A DNA stretch of 64,000 nucleotides from Halomicroarcula saliterrae (GCF_031624395.1 NZ_JAMQON010000002.1:62001-126000); one strand, 5' to 3'. Counted from the first letter of the stretch, positions 43,135 through 52,376 are shown. Numbers and translations: made by a program. The notes: a model not told the origin generated them from the sequence alone.

Positions 43135-44472
43135 TCAGAGCAGCGGCGTTCCGTCGGCCCGCGGCCCGAGCGTCGGCCCGAGAACGTCGGCGTCCGGGTC
43201 GACGACGCGACGCCGCTCGTAGTCCGTCGAGCGCTCGACCGGCGTCCGGCCGATAGCGGTTATCATGTCCGCGTACTCCGCCACCGACCGGAACTCGCCG
43301 TACCCCCCGCCGGCGCGTTTGGTTATCTCCTCCGAGAGGATGGTCCCCATGAAGTCGTCGGCCCCGCAGGTGAGCATCTTCAGTCCGCCCGAATCCCCGT
43401 ATTTCACCCACGAGGACTGGATGTGCTCGACGTTGTCGAGGAACAGTCGGGAGACCGCGATCATCAGTTCGTCCTCCGCGGGGCTTGCGCCGCCCGCGAC
43501 CATGCCGCGGTCGTACAGCGGCGTCTCCTCGTGGACGAACGAGAGGGGGACGAACTCGGTGATAGCGTCGGTGCGGTCCTGGAGGTCGCGGACCTTGCGG
43601 AGGTGTTCGACGCGGTGTCTCGCGTTCTCGACGTGCCCGTACATGATGGTCGCCGTCGTCCCGAGGCCCACGGCGGCGGCGGCCTCCATCGCTTCGAGCC
43701 ACTCGGCGCTCCCTATCTTGCCGGGACAGATGACCTCGCGCACCTCGTCGACGAGGATCTCGGCGGCCGTACCGGGAACGCTGTCGAGCCCGGCTTCTTT
43801 GAGCCGCCCGAACACCTCCTCGTAGGACCAGTCGGTGCCCCGCCGGGCGTGGTAGGCCTCCTCCGGCGTCATCGAGTGGACGTGGACGCCGCCGACGTTC
43901 ATCGCGCGGATCTGCTCGCAGTAGGTGCCGGGGTCGGTGTCGTACTCGCCGGCCGCCCGGTAGTTCAGGTCGCCCCGCCCGCTGGCTTCGAGTATCTCGA
44001 TATGCTCCTCGTCCAGCGCCAGTGCGGGGTGGAGTCCCGACACCGAACACACCTCGTAGATACCGCGGTCCAGCGCGTCCGAGACGATGTCGCGCGACTC
44101 GCTCGGCGTCTTGGTAAAGCCGCCGTGCTCGGCCTGGTAGTCGCTGCGGAACTGCTCGGAGCGGTCCTTGAAGTTACAGAACAGACAGCCCGTGTTACAG
44201 GCCGTCGTCACGTTGTTGTTGAGGTTCGCGACGAAGGTGACCTCCTCGCCGACCACCTCGGCACGGCGACGGTCAGCGGCCTCCAGTACCAGTTCCTTGC
44301 GGCGGCTGTCGATGCCAGCCGTGTCGGTGCCGGTAGTGATGAGTTCGACGCCGTCGGCGACCGACAGACGCTCGCCAGCCCGGGCCTTCGCGAGGGCGTT
44401 CTCGAAGGACTGGTCGGTCACCGGCCGCTGGGCGAACTCGAACCCGCCGGCCGGTGGCGTCGCGTCCGACAT
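43135..44472 (-). CDS. cofH: FO synthase subunit 2 (5-amino-6-ribitylaminouracil-tyrosine hydroxyphenyl transferase)
   Basis: This radical SAM enzyme joins tyrosine-derived hydroxyphenyl to the ribitylaminouracil, supplying CofG. The 445-residue protein has the cluster motif CNTGCLFC (Cys92, Cys96, Cys99) within NNNVTTACNTG. Later segments include SVSGLHPALALDEEHIEILEA and GTAAEILVDEVREVICPGKI, as in the CofH/MqnC family. The C-terminal 20 residues are an extra tail. Confidence 0.93.
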   Translation of the reverse strand: MSDATPPAGGFEFAQRPVTDQSFENALAKARAGERLSVADGVELITTGTDTAGIDSRRKELVLEAADRRRAEVVGEEVTFVANLNNNVTTACNTGCLFCNFKDRSEQFRSDYQAEHGGFTKTPSESRDIVSDALDRGIYEVCSVSGLHPALALDEEHIEILEASGRGDLNYRAAGEYDTDPGTYCEQIRAMNVGGVHVHSMTPEEAYHARRGTDWSYEEVFGRLKEAGLDSVPGTAAEILVDEVREVICPGKIGSAEWLEAMEAAAAVGLGTTATIMYGHVENARHRVEHLRKVRDLQDRTDAITEFVPLSFVHEETPLYDRGMVAGGASPAEDELMIAVSRLFLDNVEHIQSSWVKYGDSGGLKMLTCGADDFMGTILSEEITKRAGGGYGEFRSVAEYADMITAIGRTPVERSTDYERRRVVDPDADVLGPTLGPRADGTPLL

Positions 44473-44586
44473 TGCCGGAAGGAGGGACAGGACAGCAAAA
44501 AACGTGTGGGTCCGCCCCCAGTCGCGGCCGGCCAGATTGACGCGAACGTGAACTCCGTCCCACGCGGAAAAACCGTCTCGACGGGG

Positions 44587-45603
44587 TCAGGCCGGCAGAA
44601 TCCCGGTGATAACGCGGGCCGTCTCGGCGACGACCCAGCCGACGAAGAGCAGATACGCGCCCAGCAGCGCGTAGGACTCGGGCGTCGTGAGCGCGAGGTC
44701 CGTCCGGAGCGCGGTAAAGAGCATCACGGTCGCGCCGGTGAGGACGCCGAACATCGGGACCGCCATGGCGAAGTCGACGGTCCAGACGCCGACGATGAGG
44801 ACGCCGGCCGGAATCGCCACCAGCAGGTCGAACGTGTTCGAGCCGAGCACGTTGGCCAGCGACGTGACCCCGCGGCCGTCGCGGGCGGCGCGCACGCTGA
44901 CCAGCGTATCGGGGAGGCTCGTCGCCGCCGCGAGGATGGTCACACCGAGCAGGAACTCGTCGACACCGAACGCCAGACCGATGTCCTTGACCGAGTGGAC
45001 GAGTTGCTCGACGGCCACGAGGATGACGGCGAGTCCCGCGAGCAGGAACAGCCACTGTCGCCGGACCGCGACACCGTCGGCCGCGTCGGGGTCCGTCTCG
45101 TGGTCGGCCGTGTCCTGGTACTGGATGAAGACGTACAGCCCGTAGAGCGCCAGCGGAATCGCCGCGAGCGGTCGGGTGACGGTGCCCGACAGCGAGGCCT
45201 CCCCGGGGTAGTAGATGACCGCCAGCGCGAACGTGATGAGCAACACCGACACCGCCAGCATGTAGAACTGGGCCTCCTTGTAGACGAGCGTGCGGTTGGC
45301 GTCGATATCTTCGTCGGTCGTGATGCCCGCGACGGCCGGAATCACGAGGATGTTGAAGATAGCCGAACCGACGATGGCGCCGACACCCAGGGGCATCGAG
45401 CCGCCGACGGCCGCGACGACGACGGTCGCAAGCTCCGGGAAGGAGGAGCCGACGGCGACGATGATGGCCCCCTGGACCACCTCCGGCAGCCCGTAGTAGG
45501 CCGCCAGCCGTTCGCTCGCCGTCTCCAGCCAGTCGCTCCCTTTCCAGATGGCGACGGTGCCAGCGAGGATGATACCCACGTCCAGCAGCAGGCTCCCAGC
45601 CAT
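44587..45603 (-). CDS. Sodium/calcium exchanger (CaCA family) membrane protein
   Basis: This cation antiporter is 338 residues with ten or eleven helices in two inverted halves. Alpha-1 repeat GSSFPELATVV (about 52-62) is followed by GSAIFNILVIPA; alpha-2 repeat ATSLPDTLVSV is followed by GSNTFDLLVAIPA. Glu and Asp in the two repeats would bind the cation. The loop between halves is short. It probably exports calcium in exchange for sodium or protons. Confidence 0.92.
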   Translation of the reverse strand: MAGSLLLDVGIILAGTVAIWKGSDWLETASERLAAYYGLPEVVQGAIIVAVGSSFPELATVVVAAVGGSMPLGVGAIVGSAIFNILVIPAVAGITTDEDIDANRTLVYKEAQFYMLAVSVLLITFALAVIYYPGEASLSGTVTRPLAAIPLALYGLYVFIQYQDTADHETDPDAADGVAVRRQWLFLLAGLAVILVAVEQLVHSVKDIGLAFGVDEFLLGVTILAAATSLPDTLVSVRAARDGRGVTSLANVLGSNTFDLLVAIPAGVLIVGVWTVDFAMAVPMFGVLTGATVMLFTALRTDLALTTPESYALLGAYLLFVGWVVAETARVITGILPA

Positions 45604-45753
45604 TGTGTTTCCAGTTTGTCGCCTGTCCCAAATCGGTTCCTATCAGCGCCGACCGGACTAGCAGTGTCCCCGAGAATATCAAGTGTTTAAGGACCAGTCG
45701 TATATGTGGCCAATCGATTCACCTAAGCGTAGTAACAAAACGAACGTACAACT

Positions 45754-46620
45754 ATGAACGACGAATCCCAGCGACACGCAAGCCTTCCAGTTCGTTCCGC
45801 GGCGGTCGAGTCGACCGTCGTCGCGTTCCTGCGAGAACGCGTCGAGACGGCCGGTTCGGACGGCGTCGTCGTCGCGATGAGCGGCGGCCTCGACTCGACG
45901 GTGACGGCGACGCTCGCCGTTCAGGCGCTGGGTCCCGACCGCGTCCTCGGCCTGGGGCTCCCCTGTCACAAGACCGACGCCTCGGCGACCATGGAGGCCG
46001 GCGTCGTCGCCGACCACCTCGGCATCGAGTTCCAGCGGGTCCACCTCCAGCCGCTGCTCCGGGGGTTCGAACAACAGCTCGCCCCGGACCTGGCGGGCGA
46101 GGAGCCACGCGGCCCGACGCCGACGCCGGACCGCGCCCAGCACAACACCATCTCCCGGCTCCGGATGTGCTGTGCGTACTACGCCGCCAACCGTCGGAAC
46201 CGACTCGTCGTCGGGACGGCGAACCGCTCGGAACTGCTGCTTGGCTACGTGACGAAGTACGGCGACGGCGCCGCCGACCTGTTCCCGCTGGGCGGGCTCT
46301 ACAAGACGGAGGTCAGGGCGCTGGCCGAACACCTCGGCCTGCCCGACCCCATCGTCGAGAAAGTCCCCACCACCGGCCGTTACCCGGGCCAGACCGACGC
46401 CGACGACCTCGGGGCGACCTACGACGTCATCGACTCGCTGCTGTACCGGGTCGTCGAACGAGGAGAGCCGGTCGGGGCCGTCGCCGAGGCGCTGGACGTC
46501 GGCACGTCGACCGCCCAGCGGCTCGTCTCGATGTGCCGGGAGACCGCACACAAGCGTTCCATGCCACCGGTAGCGGCTATCGGAGACCGCAGTCGGCGGC
46601 CGACGGTCGACGGCGAGTGA
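45754..46620 (+). CDS. nadE: NAD synthetase (ammonia-dependent)
   Basis: This enzyme forms NAD from deamido-NAD, ATP and ammonia. The 288-residue protein has the PP-loop MSGGLDST (42-49), then TANRSELLLGYVTKYGDGAADLFPLGGLYKTEV, whose core is GYVTKYGDGAAD, the NAD-synthetase signature. There is no glutaminase domain, so free ammonia is used. The upstream 150-bp gap holds GTTTAAGG and GTATATG patches but no clear leaderless promoter. Confidence 0.95.
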   Translation: MNDESQRHASLPVRSAAVESTVVAFLRERVETAGSDGVVVAMSGGLDSTVTATLAVQALGPDRVLGLGLPCHKTDASATMEAGVVADHLGIEFQRVHLQPLLRGFEQQLAPDLAGEEPRGPTPTPDRAQHNTISRLRMCCAYYAANRRNRLVVGTANRSELLLGYVTKYGDGAADLFPLGGLYKTEVRALAEHLGLPDPIVEKVPTTGRYPGQTDADDLGATYDVIDSLLYRVVERGEPVGAVAEALDVGTSTAQRLVSMCRETAHKRSMPPVAAIGDRSRRPTVDGE

Positions 46621-46677
46621 ACCGCCGGCTGTGCCCGGTTTCCCCGCCCGGGCTCCGCTGGACACGGACCGGCCGAA

Positions 46678-46686
46678 CGTTTATCC
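46678..46686 (+). promoter_or_regulatory. TATA element of vapBC
   Basis: CGTTTATCC is centred 29 bases before ATG 46711, fitting a leaderless transcript. Confidence 0.6.
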
Positions 46687-46709
46687 AGTAAAGGACGTTA
46701 CTGAGTAAC
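46686..46709. promoter_or_regulatory. Nested inverted repeats, probable vapBC operator
   Basis: CAGTAA-N6-TTACTG (46686-46703) and GTTACT-G-AGTAAC (46697-46709) overlap, giving three AGTAA/TTACT half sites between the TATA box and the start codon. This is where a VapB-VapC complex would bind for autorepression. Confidence 0.65.
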
Positions 46710-46710
46710 T

Positions 46711-46986
46711 ATGACGACCGCCGTGAAAGTCGACGACGAGGCGAAAGCCCGCCTCGAAGAGCTCCAGGCCCAGATACGGCTGGACGCCGGCAAGAAGGTG
46801 ACACAGCAGGAGCTGCTCTCGCGACTCATCGACGACGCGTACGACTCGCGGAAGGACGTCGTCGAGTCGTTCAGGGACACTACCGCCCCCGCATCCGACG
46901 ACGACGTCGCTGCCTTCCTGACAGGGAGCTTTGACTCCGGAACTGACACGGACGAGGACGATATCGACGACATCCTGTACGGATGA
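46711..46986 (+). CDS. vapB: VapB-like antitoxin
   Basis: This 91-residue protein has an N-terminal ribbon-helix-helix-like part: TAVKVDDEAKARLEEL then VTQQELLSRLIDDAY (about 1-45). A long acidic, disordered tail (about 55-91) should wrap the toxin. It overlaps vapC by ATGA. It would neutralise VapC and, with it, repress its own promoter through the operator before the start codon. Confidence 0.85.
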   Translation: MTTAVKVDDEAKARLEELQAQIRLDAGKKVTQQELLSRLIDDAYDSRKDVVESFRDTTAPASDDDVAAFLTGSFDSGTDTDEDDIDDILYG

Positions 46987-47432
46987 GTGTCGTCGTCGAT
47001 ACAGGCGTCTTCTACGCCCAAGCCGACCGGGGCTCCAGCCGCCACGATACCGCGACGGCAGCGCTCGATGCGGTGCTCCGCGGCATCTATGGGCAGCCAT
47101 ATACGACTGAGTACATCTACGACGAGACGGTTACGCTCACACTGACACGAACCGACGACCACGCCGAGGCCGCGCGAGTCGGCCGACGGCTCCGTGGCGC
47201 AGGGGAGTTCCCCGAGCTCGTTCGGCTTCGTCACGTCTCGGAGCCCGTTTTCGAGTCATCCGTCGACCTCTTCGAACAGTACGACGACCAGCGGCTGAGT
47301 TTCACCGACGCGACCACGGTGGCGTTCGCCCGAGCCCACGACATCGACACCGTGCTCAGCTTCGACGACGACTTCGACGGTATCGTCGACCGGACCGACC
47401 CGACCGAGGTCACGCGGGAACACAACTCTTAG
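46983..47432 (+). CDS. vapC: VapC-like PIN-domain ribonuclease toxin
   Basis: This is a PIN-domain RNase of 149 residues. The acidic metal site is complete: Asp6 in VVVDTGVFY, Glu48 in YDETVTLTL, Asp109 in FTDATTVAF, and the Asp cluster around 128-130 in SFDDDFD. It is translated with vapB by a 4-base overlap. Type II toxins of this family usually cut tRNA or rRNA; the target here is unknown. Confidence 0.9.
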   Translation: MSVVVDTGVFYAQADRGSSRHDTATAALDAVLRGIYGQPYTTEYIYDETVTLTLTRTDDHAEAARVGRRLRGAGEFPELVRLRHVSEPVFESSVDLFEQYDDQRLSFTDATTVAFARAHDIDTVLSFDDDFDGIVDRTDPTEVTREHNS

Positions 47433-47456
47433 GCGCCGCCCCCGCCCACGACGCTC

Positions 47457-48929
47457 ATGACGAACTTCGAGGTCCGCCAGTACGACGCCGCGGGCCGCCT
47501 TGGCGAGCTGGAAGTGCCACGCGCCGGCGTCACCGTCCAGACGCCGACGATTCTCCCCGTGGTGAACCCCCACGTCCAGACGGTCGACCCGGCGGCGCTC
47601 GAATCCGAGTTCGGCGCCGAGATCCTCATCACGAACAGCTACATCCTGCACGGCTCGGAAGACCTCCGCGAGCCGGCGCTGGACCGGGGGCTCCACGACC
47701 TGCTCGACTTCTCCGGGGCCATCATGACCGACTCGGGCTCGTTTCAGCTCGCCGAGTACGGCGACATCGACGTGACCACCGAGGAGATACTCCAGTTCCA
47801 GTACGACATCGGGAGCGACATCGGGACGCCGGTGGACATCCCGACGCCGCCGGACGTAGAGCGCGAGCGGGCCGAGACCGAACTCGCAACCACGCAGGAC
47901 CGGCTGGAGCGGGCCGCGGCCGCCGACACCGGCGAGATGCTCGTCTCCGCGCCCGTGCAGGGGTCGACCTATCCTGACCTGCGCGAACGGGCCGCCCGCG
48001 ACGCGAAATCGACGGGGCTGGACGTGTTCCCCCTCGGGGCCGTCGTGCCGCTGATGAACGAGTATCGCTATGCCGACCTCGCCGACGTCGTCGCGGCCTG
48101 CAAGCGCGGCCTGGGCGAGGTCGGCCCGGTCCACCTGTTCGGCGCCGGCCACCCGATGATGTTCGCGATGGCCGCCGCGCTGGGCTGTGACCTCTTCGAC
48201 TCGGCGGCCTACGCCCTGTACGCCCGCGACGACCGCTACCTCACCGTCCGGGGCACCGAACTGCTCGACGACCTCGACTACTTCCCCTGTCACTGCCCCG
48301 TCTGTACGGACCACACGCCCGAGGCGCTCCGCGAGCTGGACGACGACCGCCGACAGGACCTGCTGGCCCGGCACAACCTCCACGTCACGTACGGCGAAAT
48401 CCGCACGGTCCGCCAGGCCATCCGCTCGGGGAACCTGCTGGAACTGGTCGACTCGCGGGCGCGGGGCCACCCGACGATGCTGGACGGCTACCGCACGCTG
48501 CTGGACCACGCCACACAGCTGGAACGCACGGACCCGGTCTCCAAGGACGCCTTCTTCTACACATCGACCGAGAGCGCCCGGCGGCCGGAGGTGCTGCGCC
48601 ACCAGGAGCGACTGGACCGCTTCGACCTCGACGCCGACGAAGTGCTGCTCACCGAGGGCGGCTCGAACGACCGCTACGACGAGACGTGGGGCGTCCTCCC
48701 GCCGTTTGGCCCGTACCCCCGCGAACTCGCCGAGACGTATCCACTGACCGCCGAGGTGCCGGCGCGGACCGACCGCGCCGCCTGCGAGGCCGCCGCAGAC
48801 GGCGTCGCTCGACTGGTCGCGCTCCATCCCGACACGTCGTTCACGCTGGTCCACGACGACTGGCCCGGGACGGCGCTCTCCCGGGTGCCCGAGGGAGTCC
48901 GGCTGCGGGACCTGCACGCCCGGGAGTGA
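47457..48929 (+). CDS. tgtA: tRNA-guanine(15) transglycosylase
   Basis: This enzyme swaps guanine 15 of archaeal tRNAs for preQ0, the first step to archaeosine. The 490-residue protein has the nucleophile Asp92 in [14 protein letters not shown] and the substrate loop [20 protein letters not shown] zinc site follows near CHCPVCTDH (Cys278, Cys280, Cys283, His286). It lacks a PUA domain, as is usual for haloarchaeal TgtA, whose PUA-bearing relative is ArcS, encoded 1.6 kb downstream. Confidence 0.95.
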   Translation: MTNFEVRQYDAAGRLGELEVPRAGVTVQTPTILPVVNPHVQTVDPAALESEFGAEILITNSYILHGSEDLREPALDRGLHDLLDFSGAIMTDSGSFQLAEYGDIDVTTEEILQFQYDIGSDIGTPVDIPTPPDVERERAETELATTQDRLERAAAADTGEMLVSAPVQGSTYPDLRERAARDAKSTGLDVFPLGAVVPLMNEYRYADLADVVAACKRGLGEVGPVHLFGAGHPMMFAMAAALGCDLFDSAAYALYARDDRYLTVRGTELLDDLDYFPCHCPVCTDHTPEALRELDDDRRQDLLARHNLHVTYGEIRTVRQAIRSGNLLELVDSRARGHPTMLDGYRTLLDHATQLERTDPVSKDAFFYTSTESARRPEVLRHQERLDRFDLDADEVLLTEGGSNDRYDETWGVLPPFGPYPRELAETYPLTAEVPARTDRAACEAAADGVARLVALHPDTSFTLVHDDWPGTALSRVPEGVRLRDLHARE

Positions 48930-48987
48930 GAACGCGCCGCGTTCTCGAACGTCGAGAGGTGCCGACGGCGTCTCTCGGGAGTGCGAC

Positions 48988-49653
48988 TCAGTCGGCCCGC
49001 GCCGCGATTCGCTGGGCATCTAGCGGCGGCTCCCCCGCCTCCACGCTCACTGCCGTCTCGTAGACGGCGCTCCCCACGGTCTCGACGTCGAGGGGCCGGC
49101 CCGCGCCCAGGCGCTCGGCGACCGGTTCGAGCGACCCCAGTACCGTCAGCAGTCGATTCAGGACCGACGGGAAGTGGGGCTGGTCCGGCCCGTACACCGC
49201 GCCGGGGCGCAACACTGTGGTCGCCATATCGAGGTCGCCGATGGCTGTCTCGGCCCGCCGCTTGGCGGTGAGATAGGCCTCCCGAACCGTCGGCGGGGTC
49301 GTCGCCGAGGAGACGAAGACGAACCGGTCGACGCCGGCGCGTTCGCTCTCCAGCGCGGTGATGATCGCCGAGTCGCCGTTGACCCGCTCGAAGGTAACGC
49401 CCTGCTTCGGTGCCTCCTCGATGATGCCGATACTGTGGACGACCGCGTCCGCGCCGCCGAGGACGTGGCGCCACTCCTGTGGGGCGAACACGTCGGCGGC
49501 GTGCCAGGTGACCTCGTCGGCCCACGGGCCGCGCTGGTCCGGGTCTGGCGGCCCGCTGCGGGCGACGCTCCGGACCTCGTGACCCGCTTCGACCGCGCGC
49601 CGGCAGACTCGTCGGCCGATGAAGCCGTTGCCGCCGAACACTACCAGTTCCAT
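48988..49653 (-). CDS. NAD(P)-binding SDR/NmrA-type protein (NDUFA9-like)
   Basis: This 221-residue Rossmann protein starts MELVVFGGNGFIGRRV with the GxxGxxG coenzyme motif at 7-13. VVHSIGIIEEAP and SSATTPP follow, then a YLTAKRRAE segment equivalent to the YxxxK of extended SDRs, and LRPGAVYGP. It resembles complex-I-NDUFA9-like oxidoreductases with unknown substrate. ATG 49653 is chosen over a longer frame start at 49794. Confidence 0.85.
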   Translation of the reverse strand: MELVVFGGNGFIGRRVCRRAVEAGHEVRSVARSGPPDPDQRGPWADEVTWHAADVFAPQEWRHVLGGADAVVHSIGIIEEAPKQGVTFERVNGDSAIITALESERAGVDRFVFVSSATTPPTVREAYLTAKRRAETAIGDLDMATTVLRPGAVYGPDQPHFPSVLNRLLTVLGSLEPVAERLGAGRPLDVETVGSAVYETAVSVEAGEPPLDAQRIAARAD

Positions 49654-49717
49654 GGGCCGACTACGGGCGAGCGACGGAAACCTTCTCTGCTGCGAACACT
49701 CCGCGAACCCGCGGTCG

Positions 49718-49975
49718 CTACCTGTCCGTCGATTCCAGCCGACTCCCGTCGCGTGGACAGTAGTCGTAGGCGTCGGAGGTCGCCTGGAAGCCACAGTGGG
49801 GACACTCCTGAACGATGGTCGGCCCGTCGTCGCCGCCCAAGCCGCGAAAGAGGAAGGGGACGAAAGGCAGGAACAGGAAGACCAGCAGCGTGTCGAAGTA
49901 CCACCACAGCGCGGCCGTGAGGAGCAGGCTCACGAGGAGACCGACGACCGCCGTCAGGGTTCGTGATCCGACCAT
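49718..49975 (-). CDS. Small membrane protein with zinc ribbon
   Basis: This 85-residue protein has two hydrophobic helices (about 5-23 and 26-44), then a soluble C-terminus with CPHCGF and YDYCPRDG, a treble-clef/zinc-ribbon pair (C-x2-C, C-x2-D variant: only three Cys are seen). The function is unknown. It lies on the minus strand inside the archaeosine gene neighbourhood. Confidence 0.72.
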   Translation of the reverse strand: MVGSRTLTAVVGLLVSLLLTAALWWYFDTLLVFLFLPFVPFLFRGLGGDDGPTIVQECPHCGFQATSDAYDYCPRDGSRLESTDR

Positions 49976-50103
49976 ACCTGCCGTTCGTGGTTTGACCGCG
50001 AAAAGCGCCCTGATGTGCTGTCACTGCCGTCCGGCCGGCGCTGCCTGTGACTCCCTCTCACGCCACGGCCAGATTTAACAGTGAGCGAACGGACTGACAA
50101 CGC

Positions 50104-50322
50104 ATGGTCCCCGATTCCAGCGGTTCCCGCGGTTGCCCGAAGTGCGGACACACCGAGACGGACGTCGGCGAAATCTCGACGACAGGCGGCGGCCTCTCGA
50201 AGATGTTCGATATCCAGACGAACAGTTTCAAAGTCGTGAGCTGTGTCGCCTGTGGCTACTCGGAGCTCTACCGAGACCGGACCGCCGGGAGCAGTGACAT
50301 CGTCGACGTCTTCCTCGGCTGA
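50104..50322 (+). CDS. Zn-ribbon nucleic-acid-binding-type protein (COG3478-like)
   Basis: This 72-residue protein has two CxxC knuckles, CPKCG (11-15) and CVACG (about 47-51), and the family phrase FDIQTNSFKVVSC. It is a predicted RNA/DNA-binding zinc ribbon of unknown role. It is coupled by a one-base TGATG overlap to a 53-residue membrane protein, then arcS follows 67 bp later. Confidence 0.8.
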   Translation: MVPDSSGSRGCPKCGHTETDVGEISTTGGGLSKMFDIQTNSFKVVSCVACGYSELYRDRTAGSSDIVDVFLG

Positions 50323-50483
50323 TGGCGGCGGTCACTGCGCTGTGGCTAGTTATGCTCTCGCTGGTCGCGCTCGGCGCGCCGCTGCTCCTGTACGCGCTCG
50401 TGCGAGCCGAACGCGACCAGCGCGAGCGGATGGACCGCCGGGACGCCGAGCGAGTGGCGCGACGGGATACTCCCGAAGAGTAA
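50322..50483 (+). CDS. 53-residue single-pass membrane protein
   Basis: Too short for routine gene finding, this frame opens at the overlap TGATG with the zinc-ribbon gene. It has one strongly hydrophobic helix (MAAVTALWLVMLSLVALG, about residues 1-27) followed by a charged tail rich in Arg, Glu and Asp (RAERDQRERMDRRDAERVA). Codon use matches the neighbours. The layout (short helix plus charged coiled-coil-like tail) suggests a membrane tether; function unknown. Confidence 0.62.
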   Translation: MAAVTALWLVMLSLVALGAPLLLYALVRAERDQRERMDRRDAERVARRDTPEE

Positions 50484-50550
50484 CGGCGGGGCTGACCGGC
50501 CGGGCCCGCCAAAGGCAAGATAGTTGGTCGCCCGTGGCCGACGTGGGGCC

Positions 50551-52338
50551 ATGACCGACTACTTCGAGGTCCACGAGCGCGACGGGGCCGCACGCATCGG
50601 CGAGCTTCGCCTCGCCGACTCCGTGCCGACGCCGGCGCTGGTCGACGACGTGGACGCCGACACGCCCGGGACGGTCCATACCGTCATCGACGATTCGGGG
50701 GGCCGCTGGGCCACCGAGCCCGACGCGCCCGAGGGCGACGACTCGGCGGTGACCATCCTCCCCCACCGAGGTCTGCCCGCCGGCACGCCCGACGAGGTGG
50801 CCGAGGCCTTCGCCGACGACTACCCCGACGTCGAGTTCCCGAGTGGCGCTGTGGTCTCCCCGAAGACAGCCGGGCACCACGCCGCCGACGTGTCCGTGCT
50901 GGCCGGCGGACCGGGCTACACCGGTCACGGGTCGGTGTTCGTCGACGCGCTGACGACCGTGAAAGACGCCGTTCCCGCCGATACCGCGCTGTATCTGCCC
51001 GGCGTCGCGACCCCGAGAAACGTCGCCACGCTGGTGTACGCCGGCGTCGACCTCGTCGACCCGCACAGAGCGGTGATTCGAGGCACCGAGGGGCGGTATC
51101 TGACGACCGACGAGGCTTACTTCCTCGAAGACCTCGAGGAACTCCCCTGTGCGTGCCCGGCCTGCCAGCAGCCCCGCGACTCCTTCGACCGGACCGACTG
51201 TGTCGAACACAACGTCCACGCGCTCGCGGCCGAACTCGCCCGGGTCCGACGCCGCGTCCGGGACGGCCGACTGCGGGACTACGTCGAGGGGCAGGCCCGA
51301 CAGGACAACTGGCTCACCGCGACCGTCCGGACGCTCGACCAGCGATACGGCTACGTCGAGCAGCGCACCCCGCTCATCCGCCGGGCCGAACTCGCCGCCA
51401 CGACGGAGGACGCGCTCCGACGGGTCGAGATTCAGCGCTTCGCCCAGCGGGTGACCGAACGGTACATCCCCCGCTTCGACGACCGGCCGCTCGTGTTGGT
51501 CCCCTGCTCGGCCCGGAAACCGTACAGCGACTCCCAGAGCCACAAGCAGTACCACGACGCCATCCAGTGGCGGGCCCACATCGTCTCGATGACCTCGCCC
51601 ATCGGCGTCGTCCCGCAGGAACTCGAACTCACCTACCCCGCCCAGCACTACGACTCCGTGGTGACGGGGGAGTGGTCGGCCACCGAAATCGAGTTCGTCT
51701 CCCGCGTGCTGGAGCGCTATCTCGAAGACGCCGACTACCCCGAAATCATCGCCCACGTCCCCGGAGAGGGGTACCGCGAGATCTGTGAGCGCGTCGCCGA
51801 CTCGCTGGGCCGGGAGTTTACGTACACCGTCACCGACCACCCGACGACGGCCGACTCGCTCGGGAACCTCGCCGCCGCGCTCGAAGGCTGGGACACCTAC
51901 CAGAAGTCCACCCGCGAACACCGCACTATCGCCGCCGTCGCCGACTACCAGTTCGGCGCGGGCGCGGGCGACGAGCTGTTCCCCGACATCGGGACGCAGG
52001 GTCGCTACCCACAGCTCCGGGTGGACGACGAGGACGGCGAGCAACTGGCCGCGCTGGCCCAGCAGTACGGCGTCCTCTCGATGACTATCGCCGGCGCTCG
52101 CCGCTGGGCCGAGAGCAGCGTGCCGACCAAGACCGTCGAAATCGAGCCGTTCGTCCCCCACGGCTCCGTGCTCGCGCCGGGCATCGTCGACGCCAGCGAC
52201 GACATCCGCGTCGGCGACGAGGTCGTGGTGCAGGGCGACGCCGCCTTCGGCGTCGGCCGCGCGGAGATGCACGGCGCCGAGATGAACTCCTCGACGCGGG
52301 GCATCGCCGTCCAGATGCGCCACACCGAGGAGCTGTAG
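50551..52338 (+). CDS. arcS: Archaeosine synthase alpha subunit (TgtA2 family)
   Basis: This enzyme adds lysine to preQ0 in tRNA; with RaSEA it yields archaeosine. The 595-residue protein has a TGT-like N-terminal domain with a zinc-binding CACPAC (200-205) and Cys217. The ArcS-specific motif PCSARKPYSDSQSH is at 318-331. A C-terminal PUA domain (about 515-590) contains VLAPGIVDASDDIRVGDEV. ATG 50551 is chosen; a TTG 9 codons earlier is in frame. It shares the neighbourhood with tgtA and raSEA. Confidence 0.95.
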   Translation: MTDYFEVHERDGAARIGELRLADSVPTPALVDDVDADTPGTVHTVIDDSGGRWATEPDAPEGDDSAVTILPHRGLPAGTPDEVAEAFADDYPDVEFPSGAVVSPKTAGHHAADVSVLAGGPGYTGHGSVFVDALTTVKDAVPADTALYLPGVATPRNVATLVYAGVDLVDPHRAVIRGTEGRYLTTDEAYFLEDLEELPCACPACQQPRDSFDRTDCVEHNVHALAAELARVRRRVRDGRLRDYVEGQARQDNWLTATVRTLDQRYGYVEQRTPLIRRAELAATTEDALRRVEIQRFAQRVTERYIPRFDDRPLVLVPCSARKPYSDSQSHKQYHDAIQWRAHIVSMTSPIGVVPQELELTYPAQHYDSVVTGEWSATEIEFVSRVLERYLEDADYPEIIAHVPGEGYREICERVADSLGREFTYTVTDHPTTADSLGNLAAALEGWDTYQKSTREHRTIAAVADYQFGAGAGDELFPDIGTQGRYPQLRVDDEDGEQLAALAQQYGVLSMTIAGARRWAESSVPTKTVEIEPFVPHGSVLAPGIVDASDDIRVGDEVVVQGDAAFGVGRAEMHGAEMNSSTRGIAVQMRHTEEL

Positions 52339-52345
52339 CGGCCAC

Positions 52346-52356
52346 CTTTTTATTTC
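52346..52356 (+). promoter_or_regulatory. TATA element of the GIDE-like membrane protein
   Basis: CTTTTTATTTC is centred 26 bases before ATG 52377 and overlies the space right after the arcS stop, so the gene has its own promoter. Confidence 0.55.
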
Positions 52357-52376
52357 AGGTTCGCGAACGGTGGGCG

